Notes: generated by a model from the letters alone, not told the origin. Positions 33,403 through 41,864 are shown, counted from the stretch's first letter. The stretch: DNA of 64,000 nt from Actinomadura barringtoniae (GCF_017573505.1 NZ_JAGEOJ010000012.1:248001-312000); one strand, 5' to 3'. Numbers and translations are program-made.

Positions 33403-35493
33403 CTAGCCGACCAGGCCCTCGTTCACGCGCACCGACCCGAGCCACAGCAGGTCACGGGCTCGCGTCATCGCGACGAAGAGCTGGCGGCGGAGAATCTCGG
33501 CGCGTTCGCGTTCCGCGGCGCTCTCAACGGAAACCTCGCGCAACGCCACGTCGTGATGGGGCAGGAAGACGCACTTGAACTCCAGCCCCTTGGCGCGCCG
33601 GTACGACCCGAGTTTGACCGCCTCGACCTCGCGACCGTCGTAGTTCTCCAGACGCAGCACAGGCACTCCTGCGCCGGTCAGAAGCCGGTGGTAATGCGCG
33701 ATCTCCCTCCGCGTCGCGCACAGCACCGCGGCATCACCGGCCGGAACGGCCTTGAGCGCCTCGACCAGCCGGCGATCGTGCGCAGCGTCGCTCGTCTCGT
33801 CCGCGCGGACCAGAGTGCCGTCGTGGTAGGTCAGCTCCAGATCGCGGCGTCCGCTGGAGGTGGTCCCGTCCAGGTCGTCGTACGGGTCGGCCGAGATCAG
33901 TTCCAGGGCCGCATCGAGAATCTGGGCCGCGTTGCGGTAGTTGGTCCGCAGCGTCACGCCGCGTCCTTTGATGTCGATACCTGCGTCCGATAGCCGAAAG
34001 CCTCCCGGGTAGACGGCCTGCTGCCCATCCCCAATGAGCAGAAGCCCGTTGCGGGCATCCCCTACCAACGCGTGGAGAAGCTTCACCCCGATAAGCGTGA
34101 GGTCCTGGACCTCGTCCACTATCACCGCGCCGTACGGAGGTTCCATCGGCTCGGCCTGGAGTTCGGCGAGCGCCCCTAGGAGAACGTCGTTGAAGTCCTG
34201 CACTCCCCGCTCTGAGAGAAGGAGCTCGTACTCCTCGTAAAGCAACCAGGCCGCCTCGCGGTGTTCGGTCTGCAGGGCCGTACGACGGCCATGCCGAGGA
34301 ACGGTCCGGTACTCCTCTAGCGACGTCAGCCCGCGTCCCTTGATGACGTGGTCGATCTCCTCCCGCCAATAGAACGGGGAGGATTCGATGTCCACCAGCG
34401 CGCTGTCCAGGCCGGCTCGCATCCACGCAAGCGAAAAGGCTGTCTCGGCCCGTTCGCTGCTCAGGCAGACCTTTACTCCACGTTCCGCGAGAAAACGCTG
34501 AGCCCATCCATGCAGGCTGGTGAACTCGACCCGGTCCGTCGAGACCGGAGCGAGGCGGCTGAAGAGCTGGCCCTGCACGCGAGGCAGATTGTTGACGAAC
34601 GTGACGTACAGAAGCTTCCCCGGGGTGCGCTCCGCCAGATAGGCGGCGCGGTGGAGGCCCACCACGGTCTTGCCGGTGCCGACCGGGCCGCTGATGCGCG
34701 CTGGCCCGTTCCACGTCCGCCTTGCCATGGCGACCTGGTCGGGGTGGAGGAACGTCATCCACTGCTCGATCGGAGCGGCGAGAGCAGATCGCAAAGCGGC
34801 CTCCTCCACCTCCTCGACCTCGAAGAGCGGACTCGCGTCCGCAGCGGCATCGCCATTGCCCTTGCCCAGAACCGGTGTCTCGTACGCGGGGAACGCCGTC
34901 TCAAGATGAGCGCTGACGGCCCGTACCATCGCCGGAGTCAGGCGCCTCGGCTCGGCGACGAGCATCTGGATCACCTCCTGGTCACCCAGGAGCCGGACGC
35001 GGCCGAGCGTCGTGTCAACGCGGTGACCTGCGAAGACCATCAGCGGCCGCAGCGCGACGGGCGACATGCCCAGGGTGGCCACTTGCCGTTCGGCCTCCTG
35101 GGTCATGGCGAGCAGCTTCTCGACCTCGCCATCACGCCGCTCGCCATCACGCCGCTCGCCCTCGCGTTGGTCGTCACCGGCGAGCAGGTGATCGCCCGCT
35201 ACCACGGGCGCGTGGCGCCAGCGCTTGACGTCGATCACGAAGACGCCGCCGGGACCGACCAGGATCATGTCGACGTTGGCGGATCGCGTTCCCGGCCAGC
35301 GGCGGTCCACCAGCAGGCGCCACTTCCCGTCGCCCGTGAGCGTCAGGAGCGTCGCGGCGACCTTGCGTTCCGCCTCGGCCGCGACCTCGTATCTGCCGGC
35401 CAGTTCGTACGCGTCCCGGTAGCGGCGCCAGAGCTGCATCGCATATTCGCGTGCCTGCCGTGCGTGGGCACTCGCCGATCCGCCAGCAACCAT
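33403..35493 (-). CDS. NERD-domain SF1 DNA helicase
   Basis: The 696-residue protein has an N-terminal nuclease-related NERD domain (about 30-130: NVDMILVGPGGVFVIDVKRW), a P-loop GPVGTGKT at 269-276, Walker B VIVDEVQDL and UvrD/PcrA-like motifs (LRTNYRN, YRRAKGLEFKCVF, RQLFVAMTRARDLLWL). NERD-helicases are frequent in mobile and defence regions and in DNA repair. A tandem GERRD repeat (about residues 112-121) lies between the NERD and helicase parts. Start ATG 35493 is preferred to the frame-open 35544. It is divergent from the HARP-like gene, 191 bases away. Confidence 0.88.
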   Translation of the reverse strand: MVAGGSASAHARQAREYAMQLWRRYRDAYELAGRYEVAAEAERKVAATLLTLTGDGKWRLLVDRRWPGTRSANVDMILVGPGGVFVIDVKRWRHAPVVAGDHLLAGDDQREGERRDGERRDGEVEKLLAMTQEAERQVATLGMSPVALRPLMVFAGHRVDTTLGRVRLLGDQEVIQMLVAEPRRLTPAMVRAVSAHLETAFPAYETPVLGKGNGDAAADASPLFEVEEVEEAALRSALAAPIEQWMTFLHPDQVAMARRTWNGPARISGPVGTGKTVVGLHRAAYLAERTPGKLLYVTFVNNLPRVQGQLFSRLAPVSTDRVEFTSLHGWAQRFLAERGVKVCLSSERAETAFSLAWMRAGLDSALVDIESSPFYWREEIDHVIKGRGLTSLEEYRTVPRHGRRTALQTEHREAAWLLYEEYELLLSERGVQDFNDVLLGALAELQAEPMEPPYGAVIVDEVQDLTLIGVKLLHALVGDARNGLLLIGDGQQAVYPGGFRLSDAGIDIKGRGVTLRTNYRNAAQILDAALELISADPYDDLDGTTSSGRRDLELTYHDGTLVRADETSDAAHDRRLVEALKAVPAGDAAVLCATRREIAHYHRLLTGAGVPVLRLENYDGREVEAVKLGSYRRAKGLEFKCVFLPHHDVALREVSVESAAERERAEILRRQLFVAMTRARDLLWLGSVRVNEGLVG

Positions 35494-35684
35494 TCGACGC
35501 CTTCCAGCCGACGACCACCTACGAACAACAACAGATAGCAACAATCGTCGTCGGCGAACAGGTCTTTTGACTCATCGGATCAACCCGGTCGAGTGTGCGG
35601 CAGTGCCCATCGATCCACGACACCGAAAATGTCGGACCCGGGTGCCACCATGGCTTTCGTCGTTCCGATCTCGGAGGTTCGCCT

Positions 35685-36335
35685 ATGCGTTCTCGGCAAG
35701 CGATCGACCTGGCAGGCGAAGAGCTTCTCATCTTCTTCCCTTACAACCGAGAGAACAACCGCGCGCTCCGCGAGTACACCCGGGCCACCGACCTGCAATG
35801 GGACCGCAGGCGACATGCTTATTGCCTGAGCGCTACAGCGGCCGACTCACCCGAGGTGTGCCACAACCTCCGGGGCTTCGCGAGCCGCCGCGGGCTCCGC
35901 CTCAACCGCGCGGCCGCCGCCCGTCTCGGCGCGTTCGTCACGCGCACCACCATCGAGCGCGTACGCGCCGAGATCCACGCCATCGATCGCAAGCTGGAGC
36001 AGGACGTCCTGCCGAACCCGGGCGCGGACGGCGAGGAGGAACGCCGCGAAGGACTCCGCCTCCGGCGCGACGAGCTGAACTCCATGCTCATGTGGCCCGT
36101 GTTCCCCTACCGCCCGGGCGGCTGCCGCATCGCCTCTCCCGGAAGCCTCTTCCACTGCCGGTACGACGACGGCGAGGAAAGCGTCCTACTGATCTCCGCT
36201 GCCGACATCGACGGCTACGAGCGGATCTCCCCCATGAAGCCGATCGGCACGGCTCTCAGCACCGGCCACATCGGCGACAGCCTCCCCCTGGGCAAGGGCC
36301 GGGGCGCCCTCACCATCCTCGACATCACCGACTAG
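35685..36335 (+). CDS. Protein with N-terminal HARP-like domain
   Basis: The 216-residue protein begins MRSRQAIDLAGEELLIFFPYN. Residues 14-82 follow the pattern of the HARP/SMARCAL1 DNA-annealing domain: FPYN at 18-21, a run of charged helix, W39 in LQWDRRRHAY, and a RGLRLNRAAAARL end. This is pattern recognition, not a search result. The rest is a helical coiled region (VRAEIHAIDRKLEQ) and a basic-acidic C-terminal half of unknown fold (MLMWPVFPYRPGG). It has a GGAGG ribosome site. Its divergent neighbour is the NERD-helicase, suggesting a shared DNA-processing job. The frame-open region upstream to 35595 is not supported. Confidence 0.65.
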   Translation: MRSRQAIDLAGEELLIFFPYNRENNRALREYTRATDLQWDRRRHAYCLSATAADSPEVCHNLRGFASRRGLRLNRAAAARLGAFVTRTTIERVRAEIHAIDRKLEQDVLPNPGADGEEERREGLRLRRDELNSMLMWPVFPYRPGGCRIASPGSLFHCRYDDGEESVLLISAADIDGYERISPMKPIGTALSTGHIGDSLPLGKGRGALTILDITD

Positions 36336-36370
36336 GTGTAGCAACCCGCAGGTTTGTTGACGCGGGTGAT

Positions 36371-36386
36371 GGGTGGTTGGCCACCC
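36371..36386 (+). terminator. Hairpin after the HARP-like gene
   Basis: GGGTGG-TTGG-CCACCC forms a 6-bp stem with a 4-base loop, 35 bases after the stop. A second weaker hairpin ACCCGC/GCGGGT (36347-36367) precedes it. There is no T-tract. Confidence 0.4.
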
Positions 36387-36398
36387 GGGCGCCCTCGA

Positions 36399-36412
36399 TC
36401 GAACGCGTTCGA
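36399..36412. promoter_or_regulatory. 14-bp perfect palindrome upstream of the ECF sigma gene
   Basis: TCGAACGCGTTCGA is a perfect palindrome about 95 bases before the sigma factor start. The spacing fits an operator in its promoter region. Confidence 0.4.
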
Positions 36413-36506
36413 GCGCATCTCCCCTGCGAAGCTTTGCTCGTGTGTAATCGGCGGGCCGCTGCCGGACATAGGAGGGCATCACGAGCCAAGACCAGAGGAG
36501 ATGAGG

Positions 36507-37049
36507 GTGGGAGATGATCACGATCGTTTCTCCGAGCTCTACGCGGCCTGCTATCCGGATGTCCTGCGGTTCGCGGCCCGCAGGACCGACGCCGATCAGG
36601 CACGCGACGTGGCCGCGGAGACCTTTCTGATCGCTTGGCGGCGGTTCGCCGATGTGCCGGGCGAGGCGGAACGGCTGCCCTGGCTGTACGGCGTCGCGCG
36701 CAACGTCCCGGCCAACCAGCTGCGGGGCGAACGGCGCCGGGAGCGGTTGGGCGCGCAAATCCGATCGGCTCGACGCGAGACGCCCGCGCCGGACCACGCG
36801 GGTGGCGTCGCGGCCTCCCTGGACGTACGGGCCGCGCTCGACCGGCTGTCCGACCGCGATCGGGAGGTCCTGCAACTGGTCGCCTGGGAGGGCCTGGACG
36901 TCGCCGCGGCCGCCATGGTCGTCGGCTGCTCCCCCAGGACGTTGGCCGTACGGCTCCACCGGGCGCGCAAACGGCTGGAGAAGGCCTTGGCGGACGAAGG
37001 CCCGGGGATCCGACCACAGAGCTTCGAAATGAGGGGGGCGCAGTCATGA
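36507..37049 (+). CDS. ECF-type RNA polymerase sigma factor
   Basis: The 180-residue protein has sigma-70 region 2 (ELYAACYPDVLRFAARRT to ETFLIAWRRF and WLYGVARNV) and region 4 (RLSDRDREVLQLVAWEGL and CSPRTLAVRLHRARKRL). I start it at GTG 36507, where GAGGAG lies six bases upstream; the ATG two codons earlier sits too close to that site. The stop overlaps the next gene by ATGA, so sigma factor and membrane partner are co-translated, the usual arrangement of a sigma/anti-sigma pair. A promoter of the ECF type at 38006-38032 could be a target. Confidence 0.9.
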   Translation: MGDDHDRFSELYAACYPDVLRFAARRTDADQARDVAAETFLIAWRRFADVPGEAERLPWLYGVARNVPANQLRGERRRERLGAQIRSARRETPAPDHAGGVAASLDVRAALDRLSDRDREVLQLVAWEGLDVAAAAMVVGCSPRTLAVRLHRARKRLEKALADEGPGIRPQSFEMRGAQS

Positions 37050-37903
37050 CCAATGAGGCACAGGTTCGTCGACTCTTGAAGGGCACCGACCCGCTCGCCG
37101 CCGACCAGTACGCCCAGGCGGCCGACGACGCCGACGGACGCCGCACGCTGGCCCGCATCCTCACGGAGTCCCCGAGCCCCCGCTCCGCCTCCCGTCCCCG
37201 CTCCGCCTCCCGTCCCCGCTCCGCCTCCCGTCCCCGCTCCGCCTCCCGTCCCCGCTCCGCCTCCCGTCCCCGCTCCGCCTCCCGCGCCCGGTCCGTCCTC
37301 CGCCGCCCCCGGACTCATCGGCGCCGCTGGTTGGTGGTGGCGGGCGGGGCCGTGGCGCTCCTGTCGGCGGCCGGTGCGGCGAGCGCGGCGGGCTTCACCC
37401 CGGCGGGTGTCGTCCATGGGCTGCTGAGGGGTGAGGAGCCCGGCACCACGTGGGGCAAGCTCGACACCGCCAAGGCGCAGATGGTGATCGAAGCTCGCGG
37501 GCCGGGCGGCAGCAAGGCGCAGTGGTGGTTCGCACCCGGCGAGAAGGGCGGTGGCTGCACCTACCTGCGGAGCGTGACGTCCAAGGGCAGGTCCGACGGC
37601 TCCACGACGTGCGGCGGCCCTCCCGGCGTCCTGCCCACACGCACCGAGCAGCTCATGATCGACTACACCTCGCTGGCCGGAGGCTGGATGGGGGTGTACG
37701 GCCGGGCGGCACACCCGGCGAGCCAGATCCGCGTCCGCTTCAAGGACGGCGCTCAGGAGCTCGTTCCCGTACGGCAGGACGGCTACTTCATGCGGGTCTT
37801 CGATCGTCCCGACGATCCCCGGCCGAACTCCGTAGAGGTCGCGGCTTTGGACGCCAAGGGCCACGTCCTGACGTCCGAGCAGCTCGACCCCGGCGGGGCC
37901 TAG
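37046..37903 (+). CDS. Membrane-anchored sigma partner (anti-sigma-like) with minisatellite linker
   Basis: The 285-residue protein has an N-terminal cytoplasmic segment, a linker of six RSASRP-type repeats (residues 46-81), one transmembrane helix (about 93-116: LVVAGGAVALLSAAGAA) and an extracellular C-terminal domain with two Cys (GGGCTYLR and TTCGGPP). It shows no zinc-binding HxxxCxxC motif, so it is not a classical ZAS protein. The first 40 residues (EAQVRRLLKGTDPLAADQ) resemble the CU044_5270 family found next to sigma factors. It probably tethers or senses for the co-translated ECF factor. Confidence 0.75.
   Translation: MTNEAQVRRLLKGTDPLAADQYAQAADDADGRRTLARILTESPSPRSASRPRSASRPRSASRPRSASRPRSASRPRSASRARSVLRRPRTHRRRWLVVAGGAVALLSAAGAASAAGFTPAGVVHGLLRGEEPGTTWGKLDTAKAQMVIEARGPGGSKAQWWFAPGEKGGGCTYLRSVTSKGRSDGSTTCGGPPGVLPTRTEQLMIDYTSLAGGWMGVYGRAAHPASQIRVRFKDGAQELVPVRQDGYFMRVFDRPDDPRPNSVEVAALDAKGHVLTSEQLDPGGA
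37181..37288 (+). repeat. Six-copy 18-bp minisatellite
   Basis: The unit CGCTCCGCCTCCCGTCCC (RSASRP) is repeated six times in frame; only the last copy departs, giving Ala for the final Pro. It encodes the basic Ser/Arg/Pro linker of the sigma partner. Near-perfect identity between copies suggests recent or ongoing expansion and possible copy-number variation between strains. Confidence 0.95.
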
Positions 37904-37927
37904 CGCACCCGGGCCGCTCGGGCCGCT

Positions 37928-37960
37928 CGGGCCCTCCACGACCGCGGTGTGGAGGGCCCG
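37928..37960 (+). terminator. Strong hairpin after the sigma operon
   Basis: CGGGCCCTCCAC (37928-37939) and GTGGAGGGCCCG (37949-37960) form a perfect 12-bp stem with a 9-base loop, 25 bases after the stop. It is followed by a tandem 18-bp repeat of CGTTCCAGGCCACATC (37961-37994). No T-tract. Confidence 0.75.
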
Positions 37961-37999
37961 CGTTCCAGGCCACATCCGCGTTCCAGGCCACATCTGTCT

Positions 38000-38032
38000 T
38001 CTCATGGAAACTTCATGAGAGTTCTCTTCGTC
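38000..38032 (+). promoter_or_regulatory. Possible ECF-type promoter with overlapping inverted repeat
   Basis: GGAAAC (38006-38011) and CGTC (38029-38032) are 17 bases apart, like the GGAAC/CGTC pair of many ECF promoters, about 70 bases before the penicillin-binding protein gene. An inverted repeat TCTCATG / CATGAGA (38000-38006 and 38014-38020) overlaps the first element. Confidence 0.35.
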
Positions 38033-38099
38033 CTAGCGATGTAGGGGTTCACTCGCGTCGAACGGCCAGCCCCGCGAACCTGGGATGGGGCGATCAACG

Positions 38100-39563
38100 A
38101 TGAACATGGACAAGCCGCTGCGCCGGGTGGCGATCTTCGGCGGGCTGTTGTTCCTCGGGTTGCTGGCGCAGGTGAACTACGTACAGGGCACCCAGGCCGA
38201 GAACCTGCGCACGGACGACAAGAACACGCGCAAGTTCGCCGGCACGTTCAACGAACCGCGCGGCCGGATCATCGCGGGGCCCGAGGTCCTGGTCGAGGCG
38301 GTCGAGACCGGCAAGAGCTCCCCCAAGTACGGGCGTAAGTACAAGGACGGCGAGATCTTCGCTCCGATCACCGGGTACTTCACCGCCTCGGCCGGTGCCG
38401 GTGGTGTCGAGAAGGCCTACAACGACCTGCTGAGCGGCCAGGACAAGCGCCTGAAGAACCAGAAGTGGTTCGACATGCTGATCGGCAAGAAGGCCAAGGC
38501 CGCCGATGTCCAGACCACGATCGACCCCAACGCCCAGCGGGTGGCCTTCAACGCCCTGAAGGAGGGCACCGCGTCGGGCCGCAAGGCCGCCGCAGTGGTG
38601 ATGGACATCAAGACCGGCGCGATCAAGGTGATGGCGTCCTTCCCGTCCTACGATCCGACCACCGTCGCCCCGCAGGCCGGTGAGGCGGGCGTCAAGCGCT
38701 TTGACGAGCTCAACAACTCGCGCACCAAGCCCACCGTCGACAAGGCGATGAGCGACACCAACTTCCCCGGATCCTCCTTCAAGTCGGTCGTCGCGGCTTC
38801 CGCGCTGGCGAACGGGCTCAACAAGAACAGCTCCGTCCCGGCACCCTCGACGTTCAACCTCCCCGGCACGAACACGGCGCTGCCGAACAGCCACGAGGGC
38901 GGCGCCTGCGGTGGCATCGGTCAGGCGCAGCTCATCCAGACGTTCGCCGAGTCCTGCAACACCACCTTCGGCATCCTCGGATCCCAGCAGCTCGGCAAGG
39001 ACAAGGTGCTCGACACCGCCAGGAAGTTCGGTTACGACCAGGCGATCGAGATCGAGCCCGGCCTGCGTACGGCCAAGAGCAACTTCGTCAAGCCCGACGC
39101 TGACGGCGCACAGACGGCCCTCGCCTCCATCGGTCAGGGCAGCAACTCCGCCACCCCGCTCCACATGGCGATGGTCGCCGCGGCCGCCGCCAACAAGGGC
39201 AAGATCATGAAGCCGTATCTCGTGCAGAAGGTCACCGGCGAGGAGCAGAACACCCTCGATGAGGCCAAGCCCAAGGAGTTCGGCGAGGCGATGTCCGACG
39301 ACGCCGCGGGCCAGCTGGCCGACATGATGCGCGAGGTCGTCACGACCGGCACCGGCAAGTCGCTGCGCCGGTTCAACATCGCGGGCAAGACCGGCACGGC
39401 CGACATCGACGGCGTCGAGTTCAACAACCGCTGGTTCGTGGGCTTCGCTCCCATCGACAGCCCGCGCTACGCCTTCGCCGTCTTCACCCAGGGCGACGGC
39501 TCCGGCGGCGAGGCCGCCGGCCCCATCGCCGGCAAGATCATGCAAGCCGTCCGCAAGGACTGA
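38100..39563 (+). CDS. Class B penicillin-binding protein (PbpA/PBP2 type)
   Basis: The 487-residue D,D-transpeptidase starts MNMDKPLRRVAIFGGLLFLGLLAQVNYVQ with one membrane anchor. The catalytic motifs are all present: S225-x2-K228 (SSFK), S285-C-N287 and K430-TGT. It cross-links peptidoglycan outside the membrane. The N-terminus is typical of actinobacterial PbpA, but the gene stands alone, not in the usual pknB/rodA cluster, so it is probably an extra, inducible copy. An upstream ECF-like element and the sigma operon hint at envelope-stress control. No PASTA domain. Confidence 0.92.
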   Translation: MNMDKPLRRVAIFGGLLFLGLLAQVNYVQGTQAENLRTDDKNTRKFAGTFNEPRGRIIAGPEVLVEAVETGKSSPKYGRKYKDGEIFAPITGYFTASAGAGGVEKAYNDLLSGQDKRLKNQKWFDMLIGKKAKAADVQTTIDPNAQRVAFNALKEGTASGRKAAAVVMDIKTGAIKVMASFPSYDPTTVAPQAGEAGVKRFDELNNSRTKPTVDKAMSDTNFPGSSFKSVVAASALANGLNKNSSVPAPSTFNLPGTNTALPNSHEGGACGGIGQAQLIQTFAESCNTTFGILGSQQLGKDKVLDTARKFGYDQAIEIEPGLRTAKSNFVKPDADGAQTALASIGQGSNSATPLHMAMVAAAAANKGKIMKPYLVQKVTGEEQNTLDEAKPKEFGEAMSDDAAGQLADMMREVVTTGTGKSLRRFNIAGKTGTADIDGVEFNNRWFVGFAPIDSPRYAFAVFTQGDGSGGEAAGPIAGKIMQAVRKD

Positions 39564-39611
39564 CGCCCAACCTCCAGCCTGACCCGCGGCCGCCACGCAC
39601 GGAATTCACCA

Positions 39612-39638
39612 CCGGTCGGCTTGACCGGATGAGGTCAA
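39612..39638 (+). terminator. Two mutually exclusive hairpins after the PBP gene
   Basis: CCGGTC/GACCGG (39612-39617 and 39623-39628) and TTGACC/GGTCAA (39621-39626 and 39633-39638) share bases, so only one can form. The first probably acts as a terminator for the PBP gene. The rest of the gap 39564-39826 is AT-rich at 39645-39685 and may carry a promoter. Confidence 0.4.
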
Positions 39639-39826
39639 CGGATCGCAATTACTCAAATCCGAAGAGTTATCCTCCGCATTGAAGTCCGGATCCCCTTCGG
39701 TTCGAGTGGAGGATCATCGTGCCCGATCCACGAGCATGACCTAGCCGGGTTGGCGCGCGGCTTCGGCGTCGAGATCGAGGATTAATCTGCTGGCCCCGCG
39801 CCGGCGACTGCGGTGATCATGGGCGG

Positions 39827-40066
39827 ATGAGCGGGTCCATCAGTCCTGATGAGGATGCGCAGGAGTGGCCTCGGGACAAGTTGAACGCTTTGCGGCTGGG
39901 ACAGTCGCTGATCGCTGAAGTGCCCGGCTCGGGGCCCGGCCGTCAGGCGTTCGTGGTGCGAGAAGCCACTGCGATCGGAGAGGCGGCGCTGGGCGAGGTG
40001 GTCAGGGCTTGGGGGCTGCGAGCTGGGGACTTCGCCTATCCGTGGGATACCGAGGACCCGACGTGA
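39827..40066 (+). CDS. Small hypothetical protein
   Basis: The 79-residue protein (MSGSISPDEDAQEWPRD and LRLGQSLIAEVPGSGPG, ending YPWDTEDPT) has G/C-rich third positions as expected of a gene here. It is acidic, has no signal peptide or membrane segment and belongs to no family I recognise. An ATG with a weak GGGCGG upstream gives the start. No operon partner; the next gene begins 108 bases later. Confidence 0.5.
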   Translation: MSGSISPDEDAQEWPRDKLNALRLGQSLIAEVPGSGPGRQAFVVREATAIGEAALGEVVRAWGLRAGDFAYPWDTEDPT

Positions 40067-40173
40067 CGCGGGGGCGGGGTGAAGGGATTACTTGGGATAC
40101 CGGGCCGGTTGCGGACCGGGGCTGGGATGCCCTTTTTGTGGTTCTAGGTGGGGAATGTCTCTAGCGTTGCGGC

Positions 40174-40620
40174 ATGCGTTCACGGGTGATTGCGATGGGG
40201 GCCGCCGGGGTTGTCGCGGCGGCGGGGATGTTCGTGCCGGGGGTGGCTTGGGCCGCTTCGTCGGTGCAGATCTACCGGGTCTACTTCGACTCGCCGGGGA
40301 AGGACACGCGGTCCAATGCGAGTCTGAACGGGGAGTGGGTGCAGCTGATCAACCGATCGAAGAAGTCGGTGCAGCTGAAGGGGTACCGGCTGCGGGACAA
40401 GACCGGTTACACGTATGTGTTCGGGTCGTTCAAGCTCGGCGGGAAGAAGACCGTGAAGGTCCGCACGGGGAAGGGGCGGAACACCTCGGCCAATCGGTAT
40501 TGGGGGCGGGGGTCGTATGTGTGGAACAACACCGGGGACACGGCCTATCTGAAGTACGCCAACGGGAAGACCGCGGACTCTTGCTCCTGGGGCAGCAAGG
40601 GTGACTGGAAGTACTGCTGA
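40174..40620 (+). CDS. Secreted lamin-tail-domain protein
   Basis: The 148-residue protein has a signal peptide ending near AWA-A (residue 27) and then a single lamin-tail (LTD) domain: VQIYRVYFDSPG, NGEWVQLINRSKKSVQLKGYRLRD, YTYVFGSFKLGGKKTVKVRTG and WNNTGDTAYLKYANG. LTD domains are immunoglobulin-like folds of extracellular bacterial proteins, often adhesion modules or partners of nucleases. No catalytic domain is attached. It probably sits in the wall or medium. Confidence 0.9.
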   Translation: MRSRVIAMGAAGVVAAAGMFVPGVAWAASSVQIYRVYFDSPGKDTRSNASLNGEWVQLINRSKKSVQLKGYRLRDKTGYTYVFGSFKLGGKKTVKVRTGKGRNTSANRYWGRGSYVWNNTGDTAYLKYANGKTADSCSWGSKGDWKYC

Positions 40621-40690
40621 GTAGGGCGGCGGCGGGGGCATGAGTACGACTACTCATGCCCCCGCGGTCGTGTGGTGGTGAGGTTGGGGC

Positions 40691-41023
40691 ATGGCGATTC
40701 AGGAGACCGGCAAGGTCAGCTGGCCGGGAGTGCTCACCATCGTTGGGACGTCGTTTGTGGGCGCCGTGATGGCGTTGTTCCACCTGGTGTGCTCGCTGTT
40801 GGTGAGCGCCGGGCCGGACTCTTGCGGGACCGCGTCTTGTCAGGGGGACCCGGGGGTTGGGCAGGGGTTTCTGTGGCTCGCGGCGGGTGGGGCCTTGCTG
40901 GTGGTGGCCAGTTGGTTCACGGTGAGGAGCTTGGTGGCGCGGGTTGTTGTTTGCGGGGCCGCGGTATTGGTTCCGGTCATTGGGAGCCTTGTGTTGTGGT
41001 CTATTGCGCCTGAATGGCTTTGA
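40691..41023 (+). CDS. Small membrane protein
   Basis: The 110-residue protein has three predicted transmembrane helices (about 12-39, 58-80 and 84-104), with two Cys in the first loop (SCGTASC). No family is recognised. The final 23 bases overlap the convergent lipase gene. Weight on the call rests on hydrophobic pattern and codon use. Confidence 0.65.
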   Translation: MAIQETGKVSWPGVLTIVGTSFVGAVMALFHLVCSLLVSAGPDSCGTASCQGDPGVGQGFLWLAAGGALLVVASWFTVRSLVARVVVCGAAVLVPVIGSLVLWSIAPEWL

Positions 41024-41864
41024 GGGTCGCCTGAGCCATGGCGGTGGCGCCGTTCAGGTTGGGGTGCGCGGGGGCGGCCCATTGGGTGGGGAGACCTTCG
41101 ATCCAGCGCTTGGCGGGGTCCTGCTGACAGATGTCGTGGCCCGCCTCGGTCGTGTCCACGAGGGTGGAGGCGTTGGCGGAGGCCTGGTCCGCGAGCATCT
41201 GGTTGAGGTGGTGCTGAACGTCGCGGAGGTACGGGACGTCGCCCTTGGCTATGGGGAGGGTGGGGAAGCAGCCGGTGCCTGTCGCGGGGGTGATGAGGGG
41301 GTAGTTGAGGAGGAGGACGTGGGCGTTCGGGGACTTGGCGTGGATGCCCTTGAGGACGTCGGCCACTTTGGGGGCGGCGGCGTCGATTTTCTGGGCCAAC
41401 TGGTCCACGCCGTCCACGACGTAGTTGTCCTTGCAGGGGGACGCGTCGGAGGCGCCGAAAGCGAGGGTGACGCACTTGGTGCCGATTCCGCCGAAGCCGA
41501 TGTCGTTGCCGCCGATGGTGAGGGTGACGAGCGTTGTGTCGGGGGTCAGCGCGTCGAACTGGGGTGGATTGGGGGCGCTGAACGAGAGGTTCTGCGTCTC
41601 GGTCATGTGCTTGGTGCTGGCGCCGCCGCAGCTGACGTCCTTGAAGGACGTGGGGTGGATGGCTGCGGCTACTTGGGCGGGGTAGTCGCGGTCGGCTCTG
41701 AAGCAGCCCAACGGTGAGTTCTGCTGGTTGGGCGAGATCAGGGGCGCCGAGGTGTAGGAGTCGCCCAGAGCCACGTAGTTGACGGTGTCGGCGTGGGCTG
41801 GGGTCGCGAGGAGGGCGGATGACAGGGTGGCCAAAGCGGCGGTGGCCAGAGAGCGACGCGGCAC
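41001..41864 (-). CDS. Secreted SGNH/GDSL lipase (SEST-like)
   Basis: The 287-residue esterase has a signal peptide ending at AHA-D and the SGNH blocks: GDSYTS (nucleophile Ser), the GGA oxyanion Gly, GGNDIGF and a C-terminal AAPAHPNLNG carrying the catalytic His. Several Cys suggest disulfides as in the Streptomyces scabies esterase group. I chose GTG 41864 (VPRRSLATAAL) because GGGAG lies five bases upstream; the frame extends to 41909. It is exported and hydrolyses ester bonds of lipids or plant polymers. Confidence 0.9.
   Translation of the reverse strand: MPRRSLATAALATLSSALLATPAHADTVNYVALGDSYTSAPLISPNQQNSPLGCFRADRDYPAQVAAAIHPTSFKDVSCGGASTKHMTETQNLSFSAPNPPQFDALTPDTTLVTLTIGGNDIGFGGIGTKCVTLAFGASDASPCKDNYVVDGVDQLAQKIDAAAPKVADVLKGIHAKSPNAHVLLLNYPLITPATGTGCFPTLPIAKGDVPYLRDVQHHLNQMLADQASANASTLVDTTEAGHDICQQDPAKRWIEGLPTQWAAPAHPNLNGATAMAQATLKAIQAQ

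Noticed and set aside
36354..36506. N-terminal extension of the ECF sigma factor
   Set aside because: It reads through the hairpin and palindrome region and has no sigma similarity. GTG 36507 has a GAGGAG site.
38094..39596. 500-codon minus-strand frame opposite the PBP gene
   Set aside because: Composition is Gly/Val/Leu/Asp shadow, with no motifs. The plus strand carries all three PBP active-site motifs.
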